A stretch of 64,000 bases of DNA from Bradyrhizobium sp. CCBAU 51765 (lineage in GTDB: Bacteria; Pseudomonadota; Alphaproteobacteria; Rhizobiales; Xanthobacteraceae). Positions within the stretch are counted from its first letter, which is position 1. Every line of letters starts with the position of its first letter. The notes under the pieces are model-generated. The model searched no databases. It saw only the letters and a program-made list of their open reading frames with translations, and was not told the origin of the DNA. The position numbers were made by a program, and so were the translations under genes. Below, in pieces: positions 7,825-16,322 of the stretch. The stretch covers positions 5,879,001 to 5,943,000 of the forward strand of contig NZ_CP030038.1 in assembly GCF_015291725.1 (NCBI RefSeq), written 5' to 3'.

Positions 7825-9021
7825 CTAGCTCTTCGGTGCCTGCTTCTCGGACGCCGTTGCCGGTTTGCCCTTGGCGCCGACGACGCGGACTGCATCGCCA
7901 TCCGAGAGACCATCCGGCGGGGCGGCGATGATGCGATCGTCCGGCGCGATTCCCGACGCGAGCTCGATCTCGCGGCCGAGATCGCGCGCGATGGTGACCG
8001 GCTTGAACAGCACCTTGTCGTCCGCACCGACGGTCGCCACGCGCAGGCCGCTGCCGTTGAAGATCAGGGCGCTGGCGGGGATGCTGAGCGGCGCGGAGTC
8101 ACGCTGGAGGCTGAGCTTCACGCTGGCATAGCCGCCGGGCATCAACTCGCCTTTGGAATTGTCGAGCCCGAGCTGCATGCGCGTGGTGCCGGAAGCGACG
8201 TCGACGGCCTGCGAGGAAGCCTCCACCGTCGCCTGAAAAGTCCGGTTGGGATATTCCGGCAGCGTGATGATCGCCTTGGCCCCGATCTTGATCGCCGGCA
8301 CGTAGTTCTGCGGCACGTTGACGTAGACGCGCAGCTTGGTGATGTCCGAGATCACGAACATCGCCGGGCCCGAGCCGCCGCCGGCATTGATGAGCGCGCC
8401 GACATCGGTGTCGCGCGCTGTGACGACGCCGTCGAACGGCGCGGTGATCTTCTTGTAGCCAGCGAGCGCTTCCAGCCGCTCGACGTTGGCCTGCCCCGAA
8501 TTGACGGCGGCCTTCTTGTTGGAGAGGTCGGCGGTGCGCTCGTCAATCTCCTGCGCGGAGACGAAGTTGGAGGCAACCAGCGTCTTGCGCCGGTTCAGCG
8601 TTGCCTCCGACAGCCTGGCGCTGGCCTGCTGGCTGGCGAGGTCGGCGCGGGCTTGCAGCAGCTGCTGATCGAGGTCGGGCGCCTCGATCTCGGCAATCAC
8701 CTGGCCGGCCTTGACGCGCGCGCCGATGTCGGCGCTCCACCTCGTCAGGTAGCCCGACACGCGCGCGAAGATCGGAGCGCGGTAGTAGGCTTCCAGCCGG
8801 CCTGGCAGCTCGATGGTGGCATCGAGGTCCTTGGCATTGGGCAGCGTCACCGCCACGCTGGGAATGGCCTGGTCGTCGGTCCATTCTTTCAGCTTGGAGC
8901 CCTGCTCCTCGCGGGCACGGATGCCGGTGCCCACGACGAGGCCTGCCGCAATCAGCGCCACCACGCCGAAGATGCCCAGTTTCCGGTGCGACACCGGGGA
9001 GCGGGGTTCAGTGGGCGACAT
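7825..9021 (-). CDS. RND efflux membrane fusion protein (HlyD/AcrA family)
   Basis: A 398-residue periplasmic adaptor that should join the adjacent RND permease to an outer-membrane channel. After a charged start (MSPTEPRSPVSHRK) comes one membrane segment, GIFGVVALIAAGLVVGTGIR. The lipoyl-like barrel follows (RVSGYLTRWSADIGARVKAG, then VIAEIEAPDLDQQL), then the alpha-hairpin and the second barrel half ITAPFDGVVTARDTDVGA, and later the beta-barrel domain with GLRVATVGADDKV near the end. ATG 9021 lies inside the end of the permease gene (14-bp overlap), so the two are translationally coupled. Gene order is permease first, adaptor second, the reverse of acrAB. No outer-membrane factor gene is next to it, so a TolC-like protein from elsewhere is probably used. 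Confidence 0.92.
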   Translation of the reverse strand: MSPTEPRSPVSHRKLGIFGVVALIAAGLVVGTGIRAREEQGSKLKEWTDDQAIPSVAVTLPNAKDLDATIELPGRLEAYYRAPIFARVSGYLTRWSADIGARVKAGQVIAEIEAPDLDQQLLQARADLASQQASARLSEATLNRRKTLVASNFVSAQEIDERTADLSNKKAAVNSGQANVERLEALAGYKKITAPFDGVVTARDTDVGALINAGGGSGPAMFVISDITKLRVYVNVPQNYVPAIKIGAKAIITLPEYPNRTFQATVEASSQAVDVASGTTRMQLGLDNSKGELMPGGYASVKLSLQRDSAPLSIPASALIFNGSGLRVATVGADDKVLFKPVTIARDLGREIELASGIAPDDRIIAAPPDGLSDGDAVRVVGAKGKPATASEKQAPKS

Positions 9022-12000
9022 GCGGAGTCTCCAATGAGGCGGCGGCTTCGGCGCCCTGTTTCTTGTGAACCATGCTGAACACCACGGGAACAAACATCAG
9101 CGTGGCGAAGGTTGCAAAGATCAGGCCGCCGATCACGGCCCGGCCGAGCGGTGCGTTCTGCTCGCCGCCCTCACCCAACCCCAGCGCCATCGGCGCCATG
9201 CCGATGATCATGGCGAGCGCGGTCATCAGCACCGGGCGGAACCGGACGAAGCCGGCTTCGAGCGCGGCGGCGATGGGATCGCCGAGTTCCTCGTAGCGCT
9301 CGCGGGCAAAGGAGATCACGAGCACGCTGTTGGCGGTGGCAACCCCCATGCACATGATGGCGCCGGTCAGTGCCGGCACCGACAGCGTGGTCTCGGTCAT
9401 GAACAGCATCCAGACGATGCCGGCGAGCGCGGCCGGCAACGCGGTGATGATCACGAACGGGTCGGACCAGGACTGGAAGTTCACGACGATCAGGAGGTAG
9501 ATCAGCACGACGGCCCCGAGGAGACCGAACAGCAGGCCGGTGAAGGCGCTGTTCATGGTCTGCACCTGGCCGAGCAGCACCACGGACGAGCCCTTCGGGA
9601 CCTCCTTGGCGGTGTCGGCGATCAGCTGGCGGATGTCAGCGGCAACCGCGCCGAGATCGCGGCCGGAGGTCGTGGCAAAGATCTGTACCATGGACTGGAT
9701 GTCGTATTGCGAGACCACCGCGCTCGACGTCGAGCGCTTGATGTCGGCGATGCCGCCGAGAATCGGCGACTGCGCGTTGCTGGCCGCGGTGATCGGCAGG
9801 GTCTGCAGCGCACTGAGCGAGTCTATCTGGTATTGCGGCGTCTGCATCACGATCGAGTAGGACACGCCGTTGTCGGGATTGAGATAGTAGGTCGGCGCCA
9901 CCTGCGAGGAACCGGCGAGATTGACCACGAGGCTGTTGGTGACGTCGCGCTCGGTCAGGCCGACATATTGCGCGCGGGTGCGGTCGACATCGATGTTGAA
10001 GGTCGGGTTGTTCGGCGATTGCTGGATACGCGCATCGGCAACGCCGGGAATCTTGCGGACCTTCGCCAGCAGGCTGTTGGCATAGGCGAAATTCGCGCTG
10101 ACATTGGCGCCGCGGATTTGCAGGTCGATCGGCGCCGGCGCGCCGAAATTCAGGATCTGGCTGACGATGTCGGCCGGCAGGAACGCGAAGCTCACGCCGG
10201 GAAACAGCCGCGGCAACTGCTCGCGCAGCACGCGGACATGCTCTTCGGTCGGCTTGTGGCCTTCCTTCAGCTTGATCTGAATGTCGCCGTCCTGCGGGCC
10301 GATCACGCCGGTGTTGTTGTAGGTCAGGTTGATGCCGGAGATCGGCATGCCGATGTTGTCGGTCATGGTTTCGATCTCGCCCGGAATCAACCGGCGCACC
10401 GCCTTCTGGATATCGGCGAGCTGGTTTGCGCTCTCCTCGATTCGGGTGCCGACCTGGGTGCGGACATGCATCAGGATGTTGCCGGCATCGACGGCTGGAA
10501 AGAAGTTGCGGCCGAGGAACGGCACCAGTGTGAAGGACGCGCCGACGATGCAGATGAAACCGATGACGAACACCGCCCGGTGTGCCAGCGCCAAGCCGAG
10601 GAGGCCGTGATAACCACCGCGGATGCGTTCGAACCGCGCCTCGAATCCGCGCTGGAACCAGACGAAGGGATTGCGCGATGCTGGGGGCCCCCCCTCGTGA
10701 TGGACATGCGCCTTGAGCAGATAGTTCGCCATGGTCGGCACAAGCGTGCGCGACAGGATGAACGACCAGATCATCGCGAAGATCACGGCTTCCGCCATCG
10801 GCACGAACAGGAAGCGCGCGACGCCTGAAAGGAAGAACATCGGCACGAACACGATGCAGATGCACAGCAGCGAAACGAAGGCCGGGGTCACGATCTGGTT
10901 GGCGCCGTCGAGGATGGACTGCTCGACCGGCTTGCCCTGCTCCAGATGGTAGTTGATGTTCTCGATCGTGACCGTGGCGTCGTCGACGAGGATGCCGACC
11001 GCGAGCGCGAGGCCGCCGAGCGTCATGATGTTCAGCGTCTCGCCGATCGCCGACAACATGATGATGGCGCCCAGCACCGACAGCGGGATGGAGACCGCGA
11101 TGATGATCGTCGAGCGCCAGCTGCCGAGGAACAGCAGGATCATGACGCTGGTGAGCAACGCCGCGATCACGCCCTCGAAGGCGACACCCTGGATCGCGCC
11201 GCGGACGAACACCGACTGATCACCGATGAAGCCGATCTTCAGTGCGTCGGGCAGCTGATCCTTGACGTCGATGACCTTCTGCTTGATGCCGGCGATGATA
11301 TCGAGCGTCGATGTCGCGCCCGCCTTCAGCACCATCATCAGCACCGAGCGGTTGCCGTCGACATGAACGATGTTGGTCTGCGGCGGATTGCCGTCTCGCA
11401 CGGTCGCGACGTCTCGCACATAGACCATGGCGCCGTTGACGGTCTTGATCGGCAGATTGCCGAGTTCCTCGATCCGGAGCGGCGAGTTGTTGAGCTGGAT
11501 GTTGTACTCGAACTGGCCGATCTTCTGGGTGCCGACCGGTGTGATCAGGTTCTGGGCGGCCAACGCGTTGGCAACGTCCTGGCCGGAGAGACCACGGGCC
11601 TGGAGCGCGGTCGGATTGAGATCGATCTGAACCTGGCGCTGCTTGCCGCCGAACGGATAGGGAATCGCCGCGCCCGGCACCGTGACCAAGGGCGTACGAA
11701 GCTGGTTGATGCCGATATCGGCGAGATTCTGCTCGGTGAGCCCGTCGCCCGACAGCGCCACCTGAATGATCGGCACGGTGGACGCCGAGTAGTTCAGGAT
11801 CAAGGGTGGCGTCGCGCCCGGCGGCATCTGCTTGAGCAGCGTCTGCGAGATCGCGGTGACCTGGGCGTTGGCGGTGCGGATGTCGACGTTGGGCTGGAAG
11901 AAGATCTTGATGATGCCAAAGCCGTTGTAGGAATTGGCGACGATATGCTCGATGTCGTTGACCGTGGTCGTCAGCGCGCGCTGGAACGGCGTGGTAATGC

Positions 12001-12187
12001 GGCCGGACATCTGGTCCGGCGGCAGGCCGGTGTACTGCCAGACCACGCCGATGACAGGAATACGGATATCCGGGAAGATGTCGGTCGGGGTCCGCAGCGC
12101 CGCGAGCGGTCCGATAATCAGCAGCAGCAGCGCCAGTACCACGAACGTGTAAGGCCGGCTCAGGGCAATACGGACCAGAGCAATCAT
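9008..12187 (-). CDS. RND efflux transporter, inner-membrane permease (AcrB/HAE1 type)
   Basis: A 1059-residue proton-driven exporter of the resistance-nodulation-division superfamily. The architecture is standard: first helix (TFVVLALLLLIIGPLAALRT), a large periplasmic domain, a block of six helices including SVMILLFLGSWRSTIIIAVS and LALAVGILVDDATVTIENI (the conserved GxxVDD with the proton-relay Asp pair), a second periplasmic domain, and a second helix block with VLIYLLIVVNFQSWSDPFVI and GVATANSVLVISFARE. PTDIFPDIRIPVIGV near residue 34 is the typical start of the porter domain. Substrates (drugs, bile-salt-like compounds, plant phenolics) cannot be read from the sequence. It is first in a two-gene unit with the adaptor; no local repressor is seen. 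Confidence 0.95.
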   Translation of the reverse strand: MIALVRIALSRPYTFVVLALLLLIIGPLAALRTPTDIFPDIRIPVIGVVWQYTGLPPDQMSGRITTPFQRALTTTVNDIEHIVANSYNGFGIIKIFFQPNVDIRTANAQVTAISQTLLKQMPPGATPPLILNYSASTVPIIQVALSGDGLTEQNLADIGINQLRTPLVTVPGAAIPYPFGGKQRQVQIDLNPTALQARGLSGQDVANALAAQNLITPVGTQKIGQFEYNIQLNNSPLRIEELGNLPIKTVNGAMVYVRDVATVRDGNPPQTNIVHVDGNRSVLMMVLKAGATSTLDIIAGIKQKVIDVKDQLPDALKIGFIGDQSVFVRGAIQGVAFEGVIAALLTSVMILLFLGSWRSTIIIAVSIPLSVLGAIIMLSAIGETLNIMTLGGLALAVGILVDDATVTIENINYHLEQGKPVEQSILDGANQIVTPAFVSLLCICIVFVPMFFLSGVARFLFVPMAEAVIFAMIWSFILSRTLVPTMANYLLKAHVHHEGGPPASRNPFVWFQRGFEARFERIRGGYHGLLGLALAHRAVFVIGFICIVGASFTLVPFLGRNFFPAVDAGNILMHVRTQVGTRIEESANQLADIQKAVRRLIPGEIETMTDNIGMPISGINLTYNNTGVIGPQDGDIQIKLKEGHKPTEEHVRVLREQLPRLFPGVSFAFLPADIVSQILNFGAPAPIDLQIRGANVSANFAYANSLLAKVRKIPGVADARIQQSPNNPTFNIDVDRTRAQYVGLTERDVTNSLVVNLAGSSQVAPTYYLNPDNGVSYSIVMQTPQYQIDSLSALQTLPITAASNAQSPILGGIADIKRSTSSAVVSQYDIQSMVQIFATTSGRDLGAVAADIRQLIADTAKEVPKGSSVVLLGQVQTMNSAFTGLLFGLLGAVVLIYLLIVVNFQSWSDPFVIITALPAALAGIVWMLFMTETTLSVPALTGAIMCMGVATANSVLVISFARERYEELGDPIAAALEAGFVRFRPVLMTALAMIIGMAPMALGLGEGGEQNAPLGRAVIGGLIFATFATLMFVPVVFSMVHKKQGAEAAASLETPHVAH

Positions 12188-12357
12188 GCGCCAGGCAATT
12201 CCAGGTCAAGCGAGAATATGGAATCCGCCCCCTACGGCGATCCCCTTCCCCCTTTACCTGAGCACCGCCGGAAACGCTAACCCCCGGCGACTATCCTGCA
12301 TTCACTTCCCCGCTACCGCACTGCGAAACGGACATCGCAGCCATGCGGCCGCACGCC

Positions 12358-14052
12358 TCAGGCGGCGCGGACCGAGTTCAGGAACTTGCCGACCTCGAGC
12401 TTGAGGCGGTTGGAGTCGCGCGACAGCATCTGCGCCGCCGACAGCACCTGCGACGACGCCGAGCCGGTTTCGGAGGCGCCGCGCTGGACATCGCCGACAT
12501 TGGACGACACCTGCTGCGTTCCCCTGGCCGCCTCCTGAACGTTGCGGGCGATCTCCTGGGTTGCGGCGCCCTGCTGCTCCACGGCCGCGGCGATCGCCGA
12601 GGCGATCTCCGACAGGCGCGCGATGGTGCCGCTGATCTCGCCGATGGCGCTGACGGAATCCTGCGTCGCCGCCTGGATGCCGCCGATCTGCTGGCCGATC
12701 TCGCCGGTGGCTTTGGCCGTCTGCTCGGCCAGCGCCTTGACCTCGGAAGCCACCACCGCGAAGCCGCGACCGGCCTCGCCCGCCCGCGCCGCCTCGATCG
12801 TGGCATTGAGCGCCAGCAGGTTGGTCTGGCCGGCAATCGCGTTGATGAGCTCGACGACATCGCCGATCCGCGATGCAGCCCGCGACAATTCGCTGACACG
12901 TTCGGTAGTCGCGTGGGCCTGACTGACCGCCTCGCTCGCGATCCGGGAAGAATCCTGCACCTGCCGGCCGATCTCGCGTACCGAGGACGACATCTCTTCG
13001 GCGGCCGACGCAACCGAATGGACATTGGTCGACGCGGCTTCCGAGCCGGTTGCGACCGCCGTCGCCAATTCCTGCGCCCGGCCCGCGGTCGAGGACAGCG
13101 TCGAGGCCGAGGCCTCCAGCTCGGTCGCCGCCGACGACACGGTCTCGACGATCTCGCCGATCGCGGCCTCGAAGCCGTTGGCGAGCTTGGTCATGTCGGC
13201 CTTGCGTTGCGCCTCGGCACGGCGCTGCACCGCCTGCACCTCGTCGCGGCTGAAGCGGACCAGGGTTTGCACGGTCTGAAGGTTGCGCAGCGCCTCGCCG
13301 ATCTCGTCGTCACGCTCGATCACGATGCGATTGTCGAGCTTGTCCTGGACGATGTTGACCAGAGTGTCGTTCAGCTGCCGCATCGGCTCCTGGATCGCAC
13401 GCATGGTCGCAAAGCCAGCGAAGCAGACGATGGCAGCGGCTACGACGGCAAGCGCCGACAGGATGAGACTGGCCGAACCGCCGGTGGAGAGCGCCCCGCC
13501 GACGCCGAGCGCGAGCATGAACAGCACCTGGAGCACCATGGTCGTGACCAGGCGTGCCTTCAGCGTGCCGGTGAAGATGCTGAAGCGGTCGAGCCAGGAG
13601 CGGCGACGGATGATGCCGGCGTCGATACGATAGCCGTGCGCCTTCTTCTCACGGATCGCGGCGTAGACCTCTTCGGCGAGCTTGCGCTGGTCGGCCGGCA
13701 GCCTGGTGCGGATCGAGGTGTAGCCCTTGACCTCGCCGTTCTCGCGGATCGGTGAGGCCGTCGCCAGCACCCAGTAGAAGTCGCCGTTCTTGCGGCGGTT
13801 CTTCACTGCGCCGAGCCAGGGCTTGCCGGCCTTCAGCGTGTCCCAGAGATTGTCGAACGCCTCCGGCGGCATGTCGGGGTGGCGGACGATGTTGTGCGGC
13901 TGGCCCATGAGTTCCGCCGACGTGAAGCCGGCAGCGGCAATGAAATCCTCATTGAAGTAAGTGAGCTTGCCCTTGAGATCGGTTCGCGAAACGATCAGCG
14001 TCTCGTCACTGACGGGATATTCGACGGCCGTGACCGGAAAATTCTTGCGCAT
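12358..14052 (-). CDS. PAS-domain methyl-accepting chemotaxis protein, Aer-like
   Basis: A 564-residue chemoreceptor. The N-terminal PAS domain (residues ~1-130) reads RKNFPVTAVEYPVSDETLIV, LTYFNEDFIAAAGFT and NIVRHPDMPPEAF, closely resembling the FAD-PAS domain of Aer that senses redox state. A hydrophobic stretch (VLQVLFMLALGVGGALSTGG, then LILSALAVVAAAIVCFAGFA, about residues 175-215) anchors it. A HAMP-like linker and a full signalling domain follow, with the hairpin tip IAGQTNLLALNATIEAARAG and EAGRGFAVVASEVKALAEQT. ATG 14052 is preferred because GGGGGA lies 5 bases upstream and the family starts MRKN; a TTG 4 codons earlier is also open. It heads a run of three receptor genes on the minus strand. 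Confidence 0.93.
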   Translation of the reverse strand: MRKNFPVTAVEYPVSDETLIVSRTDLKGKLTYFNEDFIAAAGFTSAELMGQPHNIVRHPDMPPEAFDNLWDTLKAGKPWLGAVKNRRKNGDFYWVLATASPIRENGEVKGYTSIRTRLPADQRKLAEEVYAAIREKKAHGYRIDAGIIRRRSWLDRFSIFTGTLKARLVTTMVLQVLFMLALGVGGALSTGGSASLILSALAVVAAAIVCFAGFATMRAIQEPMRQLNDTLVNIVQDKLDNRIVIERDDEIGEALRNLQTVQTLVRFSRDEVQAVQRRAEAQRKADMTKLANGFEAAIGEIVETVSSAATELEASASTLSSTAGRAQELATAVATGSEAASTNVHSVASAAEEMSSSVREIGRQVQDSSRIASEAVSQAHATTERVSELSRAASRIGDVVELINAIAGQTNLLALNATIEAARAGEAGRGFAVVASEVKALAEQTAKATGEIGQQIGGIQAATQDSVSAIGEISGTIARLSEIASAIAAAVEQQGAATQEIARNVQEAARGTQQVSSNVGDVQRGASETGSASSQVLSAAQMLSRDSNRLKLEVGKFLNSVRAA

Positions 14053-14228
14053 CGGATCCCCCAAAAAGACCGGTTCAGTGTGAAATCATTCCAATGGGAA
14101 TCTCGCCCCTTGCTGGGCTGCCCTCGCCCCAACATTCGTAAAGCCGGTTTAACTATCCATGAAACGGCGTGCCCGTAAGATTACTGGGAAGGCCTCGGAC
14201 GCTTGCATCAAATGACATGATGCTACCG

Positions 14229-14261
14229 AAAAAAAAACGAGCGGCGCTTACAGCGCCGCTC
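14229..14261 (-). terminator. Intrinsic terminator of the second chemoreceptor gene
   Basis: On the minus strand, 26 bases after the stop at 14287, the RNA reads a perfect 10-bp stem (GAGCGGCGCT at 14239-14248 paired with 14252-14261, 3-base loop) followed by a run of nine T with one G before it. This is the strongest rho-independent terminator in the window, and it separates the second receptor transcript from the PAS receptor gene. Confidence 0.88.
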
Positions 14262-14286
14262 ATGGGCTTGATGGATGGGCCGCGCT

Positions 14287-15975
14287 TTACGCAGCGCGGA
14301 CGTTGGTCAGGAATCTGTCGACCTCGGTCTTGAGCCGGTTCGAGTCGTTCGACAGCATCTGCGCCGCCGACAGCACCTGCGAGGAGGCCGTGCCGGTTTC
14401 GGTCGCCCCGCGCTGCACGTCGGTGATGTTCGACGACACCTGCTGCGTGCCCTGCGCGGCCTGCTGCACGTTGCGAGCGATTTCCTGCGTCGCCGCGCCT
14501 TGCTCTTCCACCGCCGCCGCGATCGCCGACGAGATCTCCGACAGCCGCTCGATGGTCGAGGAGATCTCCTTGATCGCACCGACCGAATCGTTGGTCGCGG
14601 CCTGGATGCCGGAAATCTGCTGGCCGATCTCGCCGGTCGCCTTCGCGGTCTGCTCGGCAAGCGCCTTCACCTCGGAAGCGACCACGGCGAAGCCGCGGCC
14701 GGCTTCGCCCGCTCGCGCCGCCTCGATGGTGGCGTTCAGCGCGAGCAGATTGGTCTGGCCGGCGATGGTGTTGATCAGCTCGACGACGTCGCCGATGCGC
14801 GCGGCGGCCTTGGAGAGCTCGCTGACGCGCTCGGTGGTGGCGCGCGCCTGGCCCACGGCATCGCCCGCCATCCGCGCCGATTCCTGCACCTGACGGCTGA
14901 TCTCGCCGACCGACGAAGCCATCTCTTCGGTCGCCGAGGCGACCGATTGCACGTTGGTCGAGGCTTCCTCCGAAGCGGAGGCGACCGTGGTCGCCAATTG
15001 CTGCGAGCGTTCGGCCGTACCCGTCAGGGTGGTGGCCGACGCTTCGAGCTGCGTCGAGGCGGACGAGACCGTTCCGATGATCTGACCGACAGCGCCTTCG
15101 AAATCGTCTGCGAGTCTGGTCATGTCCTGCTTGCGTTGTTCCGCATTCCGTCGCTCAGCTTCGACCTGTTCCGCCTTCAACCGCTCGACCTCGATGGCAT
15201 TGGTCTTGAACACCTGGACCGCCTGGGCCATCGCGCCAATCTCGTCCTTGCGTTCTGTGCCCGATACGACCACCGACGTATCTCCCTTCGCCAGAATGCC
15301 CATCTCGCTGGTGATGCGCTGGATGGGACGGGTCACCGCGACGGCGACACCGAAGGCGCCCACCAGCGAAAGCAGCAGAGTCAGGAGGCCGCCGATCATC
15401 ATGGAGAGCGTCGCGTTGGCGGAAGCGGCATCGGATGCCGCAGCGCGCACCGACAGGAGCGATCGCTCCTCTGCATCCATCTCCTGCACGACCGCGCGCA
15501 GTCCATCCATGGACTTTTTGCCGGCGCCGGATGCCTCGAGTTCCCGTGCCTTGGACTGGGTTGCAGGGTCCTTCATCATCGCGATTTCGCGCTGCGCGAC
15601 ATTGGTGGTCCAATCGCTGGCGAACGCCTTCACGCGCTCGAGGCGCTTCTGCTGCGCGGCGTTATCGGACGTCAGGCTGCCGACCTTGGCCGCTGCGGCC
15701 TGAAACTGCTTCTGGCCGGACTCGTAAGGCCCGAGAAAGGCGCTGTCTGCCGAAACGAGGTAGCCGCGCACGCCCGTTTCCGAATTGACCATGGCTCCGA
15801 CGAGGTCGGAGAGCTGCTCCAGCACCTCATAGGTATGCACCGTCATCTTCGCCGTGGAGTCCATCACCCTCAGCGAATTGTAGATCGCCGCGGTGCTGCC
15901 GGCGACGACGAGACAGATCGCCACAAACACCGCAGAAACCTTAATCGAAATGCGAACGTTGTTTATCCAAGACAT
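14287..15975 (-). CDS. Methyl-accepting chemotaxis protein with CHASE3-like sensor
   Basis: A 562-residue transmembrane chemoreceptor. TM1 is SIKVSAVFVAICLVVAGSTA. The periplasmic region (~residues 35-190) carries LVGAMVNSETGVRGYLVSAD, the ETGxRGY signature of CHASE3-type helical sensors. TM2 is MMIGGLLTLLLSLVGAFGVA, then HAMP (RPIQRITSEMGILAKGD) and the cytoplasmic signalling helices with the conserved tip IAGQTNLLALNATIEAARAG. ATG 15975 is chosen for its GGGGAA ribosome site 5-6 bases upstream; the open frame extends 34 codons further without similarity. The signalling half shares a stretch of identical DNA with the next receptor. No cheA/cheW genes are nearby, so it must join a distant signalling array. 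The ligand is unknown. Confidence 0.93.
   Translation of the reverse strand: MSWINNVRISIKVSAVFVAICLVVAGSTAAIYNSLRVMDSTAKMTVHTYEVLEQLSDLVGAMVNSETGVRGYLVSADSAFLGPYESGQKQFQAAAAKVGSLTSDNAAQQKRLERVKAFASDWTTNVAQREIAMMKDPATQSKARELEASGAGKKSMDGLRAVVQEMDAEERSLLSVRAAASDAASANATLSMMIGGLLTLLLSLVGAFGVAVAVTRPIQRITSEMGILAKGDTSVVVSGTERKDEIGAMAQAVQVFKTNAIEVERLKAEQVEAERRNAEQRKQDMTRLADDFEGAVGQIIGTVSSASTQLEASATTLTGTAERSQQLATTVASASEEASTNVQSVASATEEMASSVGEISRQVQESARMAGDAVGQARATTERVSELSKAAARIGDVVELINTIAGQTNLLALNATIEAARAGEAGRGFAVVASEVKALAEQTAKATGEIGQQISGIQAATNDSVGAIKEISSTIERLSEISSAIAAAVEEQGAATQEIARNVQQAAQGTQQVSSNITDVQRGATETGTASSQVLSAAQMLSNDSNRLKTEVDRFLTNVRAA
14314..14985. repeat. Duplicated chemoreceptor signalling segment (copy 1 of 2)
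   Basis: The 3' part of this receptor gene is nearly identical to 16350-17021 at a constant offset of 2036. Reading both copies base by base, 14399-14844 equals 16435-16880 without a difference (446 bp). The flanks towards both ends carry scattered changes, and the similarity falls off sharply beyond about 14985. The encoded segment is the signalling tip and adjoining helices. Confidence 0.9.
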
Positions 15976-16322
15976 CAAAATTCCCCAGTATTGCAGATTG
16001 AAGGCGCCTATCGGATCGCCGGCCCGTCCAACCTCGACCAACTCCAACCCGACATTGATACGGCCCCTCAGGATCATTCACCTTAACGGCACTCCGTACT
16101 TGTACTGAGCCGCCATCAAGGAAGTAGTCCGGACTTCTTCGGGCATCTCCAGGCGCGACCCAGTATACGAGCGCCCCGGAGAGTACAGCTGCTGATGCCG
16201 ACCTCGTTGACTCTGTGGCCATGGCCCGGAATGCCAAGCCGTTCCGTCGTCGGCAGGTGCCCGAAAAGACGAGAGCGGCGCACGGCGCCGCTCTCACTTG
16301 ACGAAAGGAGACGCGCTCGCTT
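15976..16322. other. Gap between chemoreceptor genes 2 and 3
   Basis: A 347-base region with no convincing gene. Its right end holds the terminator of the third receptor gene (16263-16295). The rest should contain the promoter of the second receptor gene on the minus strand, but I cannot pick out a clear -35/-10 pair. A short open frame on the minus strand (15941-16297) overlaps the receptor start and has no recognisable features. Confidence 0.6.
16263..16295 (-). terminator. Intrinsic terminator of the third chemoreceptor gene
   Basis: Downstream of the stop at 16323 on the minus strand, a perfect 10-bp stem (GAGAGCGGCG 16271-16280 with CGCCGCTCTC 16286-16295, 5-base loop) is followed by GTCTTTTC. 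Its stem core GAGCGGCG is the same as in the terminator after the second receptor, consistent with duplication of gene plus tail. Confidence 0.8.
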
